Shown here in pieces: positions 30,502-41,015 of a stretch of DNA of 64,000 nt. Source of the stretch: Notolepis coatsorum (Eukaryota; Chordata; Actinopteri; Aulopiformes; Paralepididae); assembly GCA_963971535.1 (NCBI GenBank), contig OZ020592.1, positions 57,980,373 to 58,044,372 on the forward strand, read 5' to 3'. The notes beneath the pieces were generated by a model that searched no databases, was not told the DNA's origin, and saw only the letters and a list, made by a program, of their open reading frames with translations. Both the position numbers and the translations under genes were made by a program. Position 1 is the first letter of the stretch. Every line of letters begins with the position of its first letter.

Positions 30502-33139
30502 AGAAAGAGTACCGATTCTTGATGAAGCCTGTTTGATCCGGCGAGATAATTGAGGGGAGAACCCCCTCCAGACGACGGGCCAGAACCTTAGCGAGAACCT
30601 TGACATCGGCGTTAAGGAGGGAAATTGGACGGAACGAGCCGCATTCCAGGGGGTTCTTGTCTTTCTTAAGGATTAAGGAGATAACCGCTTGGCGCATGGT
30701 CGGAGGAAGAGAATTTGTTGAGAATGATTTGTCGAATACGGCTAGCAGCAGTGGGGACAGTTGGGTTGAGAATTTTTTGTAGAAGTCTGTAGGGTAACCG
30801 TCTGGCCCCGGGGACTTGCCACTCTGCATAGATCTAATCGCTGACGTAATCTCCGCAACCGTAAGTTCCTCCTCCAGATCTGCGGCCCTCTCTGGGTCGA
30901 CTGTCGGGACGCGGAGGGTCCTATAGCAATCGTCTAGCGTGGAGGGCCCCACTTGCGAGTCCGAGGTGTATAACGATTGGTAGAAAGTTTTAAAGCTTTT
31001 ATTAATTTTAAGGTTGTCAGTGGCTTTTGAAACCCGCTCGTCGTTGATAGTGGGGATGGACTGGTTGGCAGTTCTTTGTTGCAGCTGATGGGCAAGTATC
31101 CGTCTGGCCTTCTCCCCATGTTCATAGTACCCCTGTCGCGTTTTAGTAATGAGGTACTCAGCCTGTCGCGTTGACAGGAGGTCAAACTCAGTTCGCAGCG
31201 ATATACGTTTTTTCAACGTGTCGGTTGATGGCGAGTGGCTATGTAGTCTATCTAGCTCCAAAATCTCGTCCGTCAGTTGCTTAAGGCGTGCCGTGTTTAT
31301 CTTCTTTTGGTTGGCGCAATATGAAATCACCTGTCCCCTTAAATACGCCTTCTTAGTCTTATTAATGTCGAGAAATAATGTAATTTCCGAGGTGATGAAG
31401 CTTGTGAAGGCTTCCTCCGACAGGAGCAACGGGTTGAGTCTCCACTGGCGGTGGCCGAGCCGTGTATTCGGGATACTCATTTTCATACCTAAGGGACCAT
31501 GGTCTGAGATAACTATCGCTCCGTATTCGCATTTGGTTACGAGGGGAAGGAGTCTCTTATCCAGGAGGAAGTTGTCTATGCGCAAGAAGGTATTATGGAC
31601 CGGGGAGAAAAAGGAGTATCCTCTGGATGTAGGATTACGAAACCGCCACACGTCAGCTACCCCATATGATTTAAGAAAGCGCCGGATTGCGCGGGCCGAG
31701 CTGGACTGGGGGGCCTTCCTGGGCGAGCTACGGTCCAGCACCGGGGAGAGTGCACAATTCATGTCGCCGCCAAGGATGAGATGGTGCGAGGTCATATCCG
31801 GTAGGCGAGAAAAAAGGCTGGTGAAGAACGAAGGGTTGTCCCAGTTTGGTGCGTAGATATTAGCCAAAATGACCGGAAATTAATGCAGTTTCTCCACCAC
31901 TATAATATAGCGCCCTGCAGGGTCGGCCTCTACACTTGACATAGTAAATGGCGTGTTTTTATCTATCAAAATGGCTGCTCCTCTGGCCTTTGTGTGGAAG
32001 TTGGAGTGATACATCTGTCCCACCCACCCTCCCCCCAGTCGAGCATGGTCCGCAGTTTTTAAATGCGTCTCCTGTAAAAACGCTATGTCTACATTGAGTT
32101 GTTTTAAATGTGTAAGTACCTTCTTACGCTTTACTGGGTGGTTGAGTGATTTAACATTCCAACTCACGAAATTGACAGAGCACCCTTCCAGCCCCATGGT
32201 ATCACCCGTGTCGATCATAGTAGATGAGAGAGGCCATGCATCTGGAACCTAGAGAGAGCTCAGCACAACTGCAGGTGAAAAGCAAAACAGACGTCTGATC
32301 AGTTAAGCATGTTGAATGTACAAATCCGGTAACCCCCCCCCCTGACACCTATAAAAAACAAGGTGTCCAAAATACCCTTCAGAAACTAATCCACACATAA
32401 TGTGCTTGTGTTGGAGGTGTTCTACCTATGGAGCCAGCCGCTCAGGCCCCCGTCGAGCCCCTTAGGTAAAAGAAAATAATAAAGAGAAAGAAAAGAAAAG
32501 TAAGAGTAAAAAGTCTTTACTCAGATCTTGGTATTATATAAGGTCTTCAGCTATCCAGTGGGATACACCCAACCAGGTAGGGTAATATAGGTGGCAACGG
32601 TAAACGGTAAGCATAACAATAATATATTAACATTAACAACCTCACATCAAGCAGGCCCTGAAATAAGGCAGAACATCTTACTCCCGAGCAAGGGCAACCA
32701 ACATGCCCCGTTAAACACAAAAAAAGGGTGCCTGATATATAATAAATAAAGAATAAAATAAATTGGAAGAGGTGTGGGAGTGTGCGTGTGTCCATGCGTC
32801 TACACATGGGTGTGTACCTGGGCATATGCCCGTCAGTGTTCGTGCATTTGCGTGCACGTGAACCTATGTGTGTGTGTGTATGGATGTATCGGACACAGCC
32901 AAAGTGTAAACGTATGGGTGTGTAGGCGTGAGTGTGTGGGTCCGTGCCCCCGTGTCTGTATAATGTGTAAACGTGTATGTGTGTCTACATGTGTGTCTGT
33001 GCATGTGCGTAGTATGCGCCCACGTGTGTGTGGTACGCCTAGAATCTCTAGATAGTGCATCCATTAGGTGTGCGCGCACGTGCGTCATCATAGGTGTGAG
33101 CATGTGTGTACATATTTATATGTCTGTATGTGTATACAC

Positions 33140-33386
33140 TAGGGATGTCCGATATTATCGGCCGATATCGGCAGTAAAATGTGATATCGGAAAATATCGG
33201 TATCGGTTTAAAAAAAACAAAACAATAACAATATTTGTTATATATATATCCAGTGAAATTATTAGTTACCTGAAATTATTCAGTTTTTTGGGGGGGGAAA
33301 CCCTGCATATATCGGTATCGGAAATTAAGAGTTGGACAATATCGGAATATCGGTATCGGTAAAAAAGCCAATATCGAGCATCCCTA
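33140..33386. mobile_element. hAT MITE (TAGGGATG type, 247 bp) with 8-bp duplication
   Basis: Ends TAGGGATGTCCGATATT and CGAGCATCCCTA are inverted, with subterminal ATCGG repeats. The flanking 8-mer GTATACAC is identical at 33132-33139 and 33387-33394. It sits in the spacer between ORF1 and ORF2 of the LINE. Confidence 0.93.
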
Positions 33387-33676
33387 GTATACACACATTG
33401 TCCTATTGGGGCCAAAATTATACACTGTTCACATCACCTGTACATCATAAGTATAGGGCAATGAATTTGCTGGAGATTGGTGAGTCACTTCGCTTGGTAA
33501 ATGGTGTCCAGTGGCGTCCTCTCAATGCTAGGCAGATGATGCTACACATAGATGATCACACAGTAGACATTACAGTAGCCTCTATACATATATTGTCCTG
33601 TTGAAGTTAATATGATACATTGTTCACATCACCTGCATATCATAAGCAGCACGTACACATCGATACATCTCTCTTT

Positions 33677-35422
33677 CTATGTGGTCTCACCCGCTGCTGC
33701 TGCGTGCACAATGTTCTTTCTGACGTAGCTCATTGCTTCACCTGCATCGATGAACTCTTTTTCTTTTCCCCCGTGCGTGATGCGAAGTCGGGCTGGAAAA
33801 AAAATGCCGTAGCGGGTGCCTTCACGACCGCGTAGTAGCTTCCTCACCTCCGTAAACGCAGCCCTGGCCTTCGCGACGCCCGTGGCATAGTCGGGGAAGA
33901 TTGCAATAGACATTCCGTTGACCTATAATGGAGCCTGAGCCCGGCTCAACACCTCGACACAGTCCTGGTAATAGTGGAGTTTAGCCACGATAGCACGGGG
34001 CTTCCCGTCTGTCCTCTTCGCCTTTTGCTTTTTCCAAATCCAACTGTGCAAAAATGCTTCCGCATTCGTCACCGGAGGTACCGTAGTGGCGTGCGGTAAT
34101 GCGCCTTTCATTGTCCTTCACGCAGCGGCCAGCGGCGGCGTGCTCGCTCAGGTGCGTGCGTGCGCCGGCGTGCTCGCGAGGTGCTCGCGAGGTGCTCGCG
34201 CATGCGCATGAGATCCCGCCTTAACAATATATATAAGTCACCGCCCCAAATTCAGTATCCAGAAATAGCTCAATTGGCAAGACGCCATGGCTGTGGATCC
34301 TACAGCTAGTTGCTGGTGAGTTCGAATCCTGTCAAATATATTTTTTTTAACGTGATTTTTTTTTTAACATGTATTCTTTTGCCGGTTAAGGTTAGGCATG
34401 GTTAAGGTTAAGGTTAAGGTTAGGCATTGTTTCGGAGTTGGTTAAGGTTAGAACGGTTAAGTTTAGGCGCTGTTAAGGAGCTGGTTAAGGTTAGAGTTTG
34501 TCAAAGAGAATGGCAATATTCTTTCTATGGTTAAGGTTAGGCATGGTTAAGGTTAAGGTTAAGGTTAGGCATTGTTTCGGAGTTGGTTAAGGTTAGAACG
34601 GTTAAGTTTAGGCGCTGTTAAGGAGCTGGTTAAGGTTAGAGTTTGTCAAAGAGAATGGCAATAGACAGCCTATTTCCGCGCGACAGCTCCCAAAGCGGGC
34701 CTGAAAAGAAAGGCGCTTTACCGTAGTGGCGTGCGGTGACGAATGCTTCCGCATTTTTGCACTGTTGGATTGGGAAAAAGCCACACGCGTCCTCTTCGGC
34801 CCCAGTGTTCTGTGCGAGCGGTCTACCAGCACTTCATCATCCATTTGCAGCACGTCTTTCAGTAGCCTTGAGACCGACGCAGTGGAACTTGAGCCATCCG
34901 TCTCAGCCACTCTGAGTATCCTCACATTACACCTCCTCATTCTTCCTTCCATGTCATCACACTTTCCCCTGAGACCGGTCACCTCCGTCTTTAAGTCTTC
35001 GACTGTGGCTTGTAGCGTTACCACCTCATCCGACCACCTCGAGAGACCACCCTCCACGTCTTTAACCGCAACCTCCATTTTGTTCATGTCCACACGCAGT
35101 GTCGCTACACAGCTTCGCATTTCCTCGCTTTCAAATCATTTCTGATAAGGTCGAACTCTTTGGAAAGTGCACCTTTCAATTCCGATTGTATTATCTCTGC
35201 AAGTTCCGATTTCAGCGCGAGGAGAATCTCCGCCTTTAAGGCTGTGGTATCCACACCGGACATCTTTGACGGTGTGGACGGTGGTGGCCCAGAAATGGGA
35301 GTTGAGGCTTTTTCAGGCCTACTTGTAGTCGGGACGTATCCGTATTTGCGTAGGTTTGATGCCATCTGTCCGTGTAAAAAATGACCATCGGTTTGAACAA
35401 ATGTACCCTGAGTAAGATTCAC
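33677..35422 (-). pseudogene. Tx1/L1-type LINE ORF1, split by a TIR element
   Basis: The N-terminal part lies in frame 35422-35105 (TSRPEKASTPISG, LALKSELAEIIQSELKGALS). A frame change near 35110 leads to the coiled coil and RRM start (DVEGGLSRWSDEVVTLQATV, MRRCNVRILRVAETDGSSS, VLVDRSHRTLGPKRT). A 768-bp element (34021-34788) then cuts in. The remainder resumes at GKPRAIVAKLHYYQD and ends with TRYGIFFPARLRITHGG and AMSYVRKNI at 33677. The order (coiled coil, RRM, C-terminal domain) is that of L1-type ORF1 RNA-binding proteins. Both the insertion and the frame change are disabling. Confidence 0.82.
34021..34788. mobile_element. TIR element (768 bp) with 10-bp duplication and a tRNA-like segment
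   Basis: The flanks GTCCTCTTCG at 34011-34020 and 34789-34798 are identical. The terminal arms pair over about 85 bp, starting in GCTTTTTCCMAATCCAAC. Two short loops inside the arms are in reverse orientation relative to perfect pairing (see findings). The interior has a CpG-rich block with GCTCGCGAGGT repeats, TATATATAA, and a tRNA-like stretch at 34265-34331 (TAGCTCAATTGGCA as A box, GAGTTCGAATCC as B box). It also holds the TAACC-type repeats shared with 6030-6330. A 9-11 bp duplication suggests a Mutator-like element; there is no transposase. Confidence 0.78.
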
Positions 35423-35546
35423 TAAGTTTTGTAAATCCGTAAGCTTATTAAATTAAGATAAAATAACAAAAAGTAGAGGCTCGACGGGAGCGAGAACAGA
35501 AAGCGTGTTACTCCATTGCTCGCCTAGCCACGACCCTCCAGACAGT

Positions 35547-36159
35547 GGAATGCCCCTCTTAACGGAATGTCATTCCACCCAGAGCCCGCTGCTAGGATAT
35601 GGAATTCAATGGAATATTCGCTCACACTGCGGTTTCCCTGGCGGATGGCGAACAAGCCGGCAGAACTATCCGAGCCCCCAGGAGGGTGGTCGAAGACCTT
35701 TTGCATGTCGGCGATGTATGCGGAGAACGAATTGCAGAGGGAGGACCGACTGAAGTGGAGAGCTGTTGCCCATTCTAATGCAGGACCCTTGAGCAGACCC
35801 GACAGGTAAGCGATTTTAGATTGATCACTTTGGAAGGTGTGTGGCTGTTGTCCGAATACTAGTGAACATTGAAAAATAAAGGCACGACATTTAGAGACGT
35901 CCCCGTCGTAGCGTTCTGTTGCGGGGACATGGGGCTCCCTGTATGGGGGCGCGACAGGTGGGGTTGGCTGGGCAGAGATGTATGCATCAAAACGGTTACA
36001 TTGTTTGTCTCGCTCCGCAGAACTGAGCGTGAGAGTGCGAAGTTGGGCAGTGGTCTCCTCTAGTGAGCGTATGTGTTGGTTTACCAGAGTGGCGTGTCCG
36101 TTGATGATGGTCTGGAACTCTCTCCATTCTCCGGAATCCTGTGATGCTGGACTCGACAT
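35547..36159 (-). pseudogene. Sushi-like gag 5' part, cut by the LINE
   Basis: The start is most likely the ATG at 36159-36157 just inside the 5' LTR; the open frame extends upstream into the LTR. It encodes a coiled-coil-like N-terminus (QHIRSLEETTAQLRTL) and the retrotransposon gag domain: PHVPATERYDGDVSKCRAFI, FQCSLVFGQQPHTF, KIAYLSGLLKGPALEWATAL and GNRSVSEYSIEFHILAAGSG. At PLRGAF it meets the 14-bp duplication of the inserted LINE and continues at 27329. This is the domain shared with PEG10 and RTL proteins. The junctions are in frame, so gag was open when the LINE arrived. Confidence 0.85.
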
Positions 36160-36174
36160 TTGGTCGCAGTGTTC

Positions 36175-36645
36175 TGTTAGAGCAGAAGTGGCGGAGCCCA
36201 ATAGCAGAACATAGGAGGAGAGAGAATGGACCGTTTTAGGTTGGTTTTAATGTAGGCACCAAGCAGACAGGTATGCAAGTACAGGAACGAGCAGGTGCAC
36301 TCCTCGTGCAGCACAGGAGCGTCCAGGTGGGTGGTGTATTGGGAGATGGCGTAGCTCGGGAGCGGTGGTCTTGGGCACAGGGGAGAACAAAGATTAGGAC
36401 AAGGCAGGCAACAAGGAAGGAGTAGCAAGGCTAGTGTGCATCGTCGTACCTAGGTTGTTAGGCTAACACTGCGACGAGGGAGAACAGGATCCGTGGGCTG
36501 ATGTAGGGGTTGTTGATGAGGGAATCCCTCACAGCCGCGCTGATTGATGTCCCTCTGGCAGCGTGGGAATGCTGGGGTTGGATGCTGCCCATATAAGGGT
36601 GTGGAAGGAGGAGGGGTGAGGAAGGCTCTCGCCGTGATTATGACA
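36175..36645 (-). repeat. 5' LTR of the Sushi-like element (471 bp)
   Basis: The minus strand begins TGTCATAATCACGGCGAG and ends GCTCTAACA. A TATATGGGC-like segment (plus-strand GCCCATATAAGG at about 36587-36598) is a plausible TATA box. The partner LTR is 23132-23617. Confidence 0.92.
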
Positions 36646-37429
36646 ATGCAGGGCAAGTTTAGAGGCTTACTTGCAGGCCTGTCTGTAACTGTTTTTGACT
36701 TAGCCTACTTATATTAGTTAAAAATAGTTATTCAGGTGTTTCACGCATTGGTCTTTGTTGTATCTTCATCTGGGATGCAGTTTCCTGTGGGGCGTGTCGT
36801 GGTTGGAGGGGGACGTGGGTAGTTTGAGCGTACTTGGATTGTTTGCTGGGTACAGTGATTGAGCCACCATTGTGGTGGGGGTGTCGTTACTGTGGGCTAC
36901 TTTGTTGCCTCTGGTCCTGGTGGCCTTACCGTTGCAGGGGGATCTGCGGGTTCTATGTATTTGCTTTCAGATTCTGCGCACGGGGGGGGGGGGGGGGGGG
37001 CGCGTGCTCCATGGCCTGTGGCCGATTCGGGCTGTTCGGGCGGATGGACATGGTGGTGGTTGGATGGGGGGGCGTGTGGCGTTGTGGGTAGTCTGGGATG
37101 GCACTGGGACCTTTGGGACACTTTCGGGTGCTGTGGGGGTTGTGTTGGATTCTTCATTCGGGGGGTCCCTGGGGGTGTCGGTGGGTTGGGAGATTTCAGT
37201 GGTGGGGACTGGCCAGGGTCCATCGGGGTGCGTGCGGGAGGCTGGTGTTCGGCTCTGGGGGAGGTTTGGGGGGGATTTGGTTGGGCCTTTCCCGGACCTT
37301 TCCTGGAGTTGGGTGCTGGTCTCCTGCGTGTGCTTTGATGGATTTTGGTTGGTTTTCATCGTTGGGCTCCCTCGGTTCACTGCCGTTTTGGGGATTCCTT
37401 GCGTGGGGGGCTTGCCAATAGTATCCAGC
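36646..37429 (+). other. Strongly G-rich tract without a recognisable gene
   Basis: From 36780 to 37420 the plus strand is dominated by G and T (GGGGG strings, GTGGGTTGGG), including a run of about 22 G at 36979. Several long frames result on both strands, but they are Gly/Pro-rich low complexity with no known motif. The skew could promote R-loops or G-quadruplexes. Confidence 0.6.
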
Positions 37430-37655
37430 TGCAGAACGACAGACCAGCCACACTCTCAGACCCAAACGCATTTCCTTTGATTTAATTATACATCAAATGA
37501 TTTATGTCAAGGATTGCAATGCCTCGCTTGAATGAAGTTAACTTTTCACCTGGATAACGTTCAGGGTGAATGTAATGTGAGAAATTGGGATTAAAAAAAT
37601 AAATACAAAAAAAAAATTATTTGGGTCTGAGAGTGTGGCAGGTCTGCCGTTCTGC
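37430..37655. mobile_element. MITE with 36-bp inverted ends (226 bp)
   Basis: TGCAGAACGACAGACC through CACACTCTCAGACCCAAA on the left pairs with TTTGGGTCTGAGAGTGTGGC through TCTGCCGTTCTGCA on the right. The interior is AT-rich. No duplication is clear and there is no transposase. Confidence 0.78.
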
Positions 37656-37659
37656 AATA

Positions 37660-37935
37660 ATAATAATAATGGATTGGATTTATATAGCGCTCTTCTCTGA
37701 CTGACTGTTGCTCTGACTCAGAGCGCTTCACCCATTATTCGTTCATACACAGTCATACCGGTGGTGGTAAGCTACAATTGCAGCCAGAGCTGCCCTGAGG
37801 CAGACTCACGGAAGCGTGGCGAATAATCAACGCCTACGGCCCCTCCGACCACCACCAACATTCATTCACATGCATACACATTCATACGAGGCAGCTGGAT
37901 TGTTTTGGCAAAATTATTCTGCTCTGCGTGACAAT
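37660..37935 (-). mobile_element. Teleost dispersed repeat with (ATT)n tail
   Basis: Read on the minus strand it ends GAGCGCTATATAAATCCAAT followed by CCATTATTATTATT, the end of a common teleost SINE/RTE-type repeat. The body contains GGAGGGGCCGTAGGCG and CCACGCTTCCGTGAGTCTGC. The head is not identified. Confidence 0.55.
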
Positions 37936-38039
37936 AAATAAAGGAATGATGATATGCAATTTAAAACCAAAACTAAGGCCTCAGTATGAGTTTAAGACGT
38001 GAACATGGTCATGTTTGTTGAATAAAAAAAAAATCCAGA

Positions 38040-38101
38040 TTTAAAAAAAAAAAATTGCCGATCCCGATCTTCGGAAAATCACGTGATCGGGACATCCCTA
38101 G
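38040..38101. mobile_element. Right end of a hAT MITE
   Basis: Ends in CACGTGATCGGGACATCCCTA, the TAGGGATGTCCCGATC-type terminus on the other strand. It directly abuts LINE coding sequence at 38102. The left end was not found. Confidence 0.55.
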
Positions 38102-38824
38102 TTTTAACCGGAGAGTTCCTATCAGGAGGTGGTGATCTGTAGCTGCATCGGCTCCTCTTTTCACTCTGACGTCTTGGAGGGATCTCCTGAATTTCTGTCT
38201 GATGCATATATGGTCAATCTGGTTCTCTGTTTTGTGGTCCGGTGAAATTCATGTGGCTTTATGAACTCTTTTGTGCGGAAAGACGCTGCCTCCTATGACC
38301 AGGTTATGGAATGCGCAAAAGTCTGTGAATTGTTCACCATTATTGTTAATTTCCCCTAGACCATGTTTGCCCATTATTTGCTCTTTTCCTGTGTTGTCTT
38401 GTCCTATTTTTGCATTGAAGTCTCCTGTCAGGATGATGATGTCTTTCTTTTTCTGCCGGTTGATGACTTGCTGTAGTATATCGTAGAAATTATCTTTTGC
38501 TTGCTGTTCTGCCTTGTTAGTGGGTGCGTAGCATTGTATGATTGTGATTTTTTTGCTTTTGGTGAAAAATCTAGCTGTGATGATGCGTGCATTTATTGCC
38601 TCCCACTCCATGAGGGACCTAGCTGCTTCTCTTGAGAGCATGAGTCTTACTCCCTCTGTGTGTGGGGGATTGTCTTGCTTATGACCTGAGTATATTATTG
38701 TTTCTCCACTTGAAAGTTGTGCTTTTCCTGATTGAGTCCATCTTGTTTCACTGAGTCCTATTAAAGAAAGGTTGTACTGTTTCATTTCCGACGCTATCTG
38801 GGTGGCTTTACCGGCTTGGTACAT
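38102..38824 (-). pseudogene. LINE endonuclease domain (CFDP2-like, RTE-type), one stop
   Basis: Encodes an APE/EEP-type endonuclease: NLSLIGLSETRWTQSG, IIYSGHKQDNPPHTEGV, IIQCYAPTNKAEQQ, ILTGDFNAKIGQDNT and GKHGLGEINNNGEQFTDFC. The frame stops with TGA after RVHKAT (38249). The same frame continues ISPDHKTENQIDHICIRQKF and GADAATDHHLLIGTLRLK, so a Trp codon was probably lost. It ends where a hAT end begins. The matching C-terminal polymerase part of this LINE family is found on the other strand at 41768-42130. Confidence 0.8.
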
Positions 38825-38835
38825 TGTTATTCGGA

Positions 38836-38967
38836 GGTAGCCAGCAGGCTAAATGGTCCCGTCGCTTGGCTGGTTGAACTGGAGCTAGGTAGCCAGCAGG
38901 CTAAATGGTCCCGTCGCTCGGCTGGTTGAACTGGAGCTAGGTAGCCAGTAGGCTAAATGCTCCCGAC
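38836..38967. repeat. 51/52-bp tandem repeat, about 2.5 copies
   Basis: GGTAGCCAGCAGGCTAAATG, then GTCCCGTCGCTYGGCTGGTT, then GAACTGGAGCTA is repeated. It ends exactly at the start of the LTR at 38968. Confidence 0.85.
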
Positions 38968-39217
38968 TGTTAGGGATTTCCTATCCCTCGTGAATTCTTA
39001 ATTGATTTGCCAGTGGGCCAGTCGGCCGAAAGACGAAGCGGAGACAGAGTATTTCTCAAACGGAGCTTTTATTCATTAGAGAAGAAGACAGACAGTCACC
39101 CCGCGCGGGCACATCACCAGTAGACAAAAGAGAGCCGGAGAGCCAAAAGAGAACAGAATGTCCATATTACATGTCACTTTATACACTCTTAGAAAGGGGA
39201 GGGGGGTGTGTGTATGT

Positions 39218-39301
<84 letters not shown>

Positions 39302-39485
39302 AAAGGAAGGATTTTGCATGTATAACTGCCAGAGAGAGAGAGTGAACTAGGATTTTGCATGTTCTGCTACATGATTTTGCATGTGTGTGAGGAGGGAGAG
39401 AGACACAGACTTCTAGGCATATTCTTCATTAAGGCTTTTAGATATATAGAGGATATTCGACATCAATGAACTGAAAAACCTATCA
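38968..39485 (-). repeat. 3' LTR of the non-autonomous element (518 bp)
   Basis: The plus strand starts TGTTAGGGATTTCCTATCCC and ends GAAAAACCTATCA. It contains a (GT)n run at about 39222-39298 and three copies of GGATTTTGCATGT or a close variant. CCTCGTG here is CCTTGTG in the other LTR. Confidence 0.93.
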
Positions 39486-40097
39486 ATTCCCCCTTTTGAC
39501 GTTCAATAAAACGTCAACACACAGTTCATTGATCTGTATCCGTCGATTGTCACCTCATTACATGCATCACATCCAATACCAGACAGGATAATCAACATCA
39601 GGAGAGCAGAGAGAGAGATAGAGGGAGGGGAGAAAGCGGGAGAGAGAGAGAGAAGAAAGAGAGAAACACAATTCTGGCAACTTAACAGAAGATAGCACGT
39701 AACCCCACCGGACCCCCCTTACTCATCACCTAACCCAGAGGAACCCCCCCTCTATTACAGTGCACCCCTGGTCCCGTCTTCTAGGGGACGTGGGTCTCCT
39801 CCTGAGCTGGTTCCCGTAGGCACACACAACGTTCATCAGGGCGCTTCCTTCCCTCTGTCACAGTGCACCGCCCACCTGGGTCGGCCCCGTCTTCTGGAGG
39901 GCAAGGGCTGACCTCCTGAGGTTGGTCCCCGTTCCAGGGTGCGGTCCCCTAGACAAACGTGCCTCCTCCGGTCCGCTGCCTTCCCAGTGTCTCAGACTGT
40001 CCCCTCCACCTCTCGCCGGCCGGCCCCACCGTCACTCCAACTCAGCTCAGTGTCTCCCCTGCGGCCGCTTCCCCCGTTCTAGTCGTGGATGAACTGC

Positions 40098-40318
40098 GTG
40101 TGTATTGTATATTATATGGTAACTCAGAACATTGTACATATGTCTATACCGAACACTGTGACCTAATTTTTCTTCTTCTAAATTCATGCTATATTATGTT
40201 ATTATGTTATTTGATACTATCTTGTCTAGCACAGTCTCTGGAGCGTAACAGTAAGAAGCATTTTGTATGAAAGTATTCTGTACTTCTGTATGACAACTAT
40301 TAAAGAACTTGAACTTGA
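40098..40318 (+). mobile_element. Rex1/L2-type LINE 3' end in the LTR element interior
   Basis: TGTATTGTATATTATATGGT to GAACTTGAACTTGA is almost identical to 1538-1760. It is 5'-truncated within the 3' UTR, so it has no coding part. It interrupts the interior of the LTR element and is therefore younger than that insertion. Confidence 0.9.
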
Positions 40319-40669
40319 CTAGACGACGATCAGCGGTGATTGATCTGCGGTGCCAGCGGTGCCTGGCTGCGGTGTTCCTCTCCGGTGCTGCGATGGTCAT
40401 CTCCGGCCTCTCGCACAGCTGCCATCTCCTCCGGTCGCCTCTCATCCTGGCCCGTCTGTCCTTCGTCTCCTCCTGCCTGTCATCCGGTCGTCTGGTGGTC
40501 TGGTCACGGACGTCTGAGGGGCTGCCGTTGGTAGCTCACCCCTGGGTCAGACGCGCTGCAGACAGCTGGTAGTGAAAGTCTATCCCTCTGCACCATCTCC
40601 TCCTCCTCCGCGTCGTTCCGTCCTTGGTTGCGGCTGGCCCACATCAATTCTCACTCTGGAACCTCCATT

Positions 40670-40919
40670 TGTTAGGGATTTCCTATCCCTTGTGAATTCT
40701 TAATTGATTTGCCAGTGGGCCAGTCGGCCGAAAGACGAAGCGGAGACAGAGTATTTCTCAAACGGAGCTTTTATTCATTAGAGAAGAAGACAGACAGTCA
40801 CCCCGCGCGGGCACATCACCAGTAGACAAAAGAGAGCCGGAGAGCCAAAAGAGAACAGAATGTCCATATTACATGTCACTTTATACACTCTTAGAAAGGG
40901 GAGGGGGGTGTGTGTATGT

Positions 40920-41015
<96 letters not shown>

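Larger units (their letters stand above)
27626..32218 (-). pseudogene. Tx1/L1-type LINE ORF2 (endonuclease plus reverse transcriptase), broken
   Basis: APE-type endonuclease: NFVSWNVKSLNHPVKR, DIAFLQETHL, then an in-frame TAA at 31880, then NIYAPNWDNP, GGDMNCAL and ISDHGPLGM. The TAA separates the two endonuclease frames without changing frame. RT entry motifs are SGKSPGPDGYPTDFYKKF, KDKNPLECGSFRPISLLN and DQTGFIKNRYS. Here the frame runs into inserted sequence (30501-29611), and about 40-50 residues are missing. It resumes with SGFGPKLIAWIKILYTSP, HRGTRQGCPLSPLLFAIAME, LYADDMLLYI (catalytic Asp pair) and YLGIWITHEHKD. A frameshift near 28190 precedes the C-terminal CPKLHTYWQTIF part, which ends at 27626. 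Confidence 0.9.
27330..35546 (-). mobile_element. Tx1/L1-type LINE (8.2 kb) inserted into the chromovirus gag
   Basis: The target duplication GGAATGCCCCTCTT is perfect at 27316-27329 and 35547-35560. The 3' end lies at 27330 with a T-rich run (poly-A on the minus strand), and the 5' end lies at 35546. The layout is a 5' UTR of about 120 bp, ORF1 35422-33677, a spacer of about 1.5 kb rich in GT strings, ORF2 32218-27626 and a 3' UTR. The element is full length or nearly so, but was itself hit by a palindrome and TTAA MITEs in ORF2, a hAT in the spacer and a TIR element in ORF1. Confidence 0.92.
23132..36645 (-). mobile_element. Sushi-like Ty3/gypsy chromovirus, split by a LINE
   Basis: LTR retrotransposon reading right to left: 5' LTR 36175-36645, gag, protease, reverse transcriptase, RNase H, integrase with a C-terminal chromodomain, a purine tract (AGAGGGGGGAGTCC) and the 3' LTR 23132-23617. 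The flanking 5-mers are ACGCA on the left and ATGCA on the right, a 5-bp duplication with one transition. An 8.2-kb LINE splits gag. Without it the element would be about 5.3 kb, a normal Sushi size. Several frameshifts make it inactive. It is the lineage from which the mammalian PEG10/RTL genes were domesticated. Confidence 0.9.

Noticed and set aside
32770-33120. Cys/Val-rich frame over the GTGTG-rich segment
   Set aside because: Imperfect (GT)n low-complexity sequence in the spacer of the nested LINE; no conserved pattern or start signal.
34258-34335. Functional tRNA gene
   Set aside because: Pol III box sequences are present, but the T-arm and acceptor stems do not pair and the segment lies in a transposon. 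Kept only as a tRNA-like part of that element.
23132-36645. Domesticated Sushi-derived gene (PEG10/RTL-like)
   Set aside because: Both LTRs are present and gag and pol have several frameshifts, a changed protease active site and a LINE insertion. It is an ordinary dead retrotransposon.
36859-37480. Overlapping frames of 137-202 codons on both strands
   Set aside because: Gly/Trp/Val-rich or Pro-rich low complexity caused by G/T skew. No start context, motif or codon pattern supports a gene.
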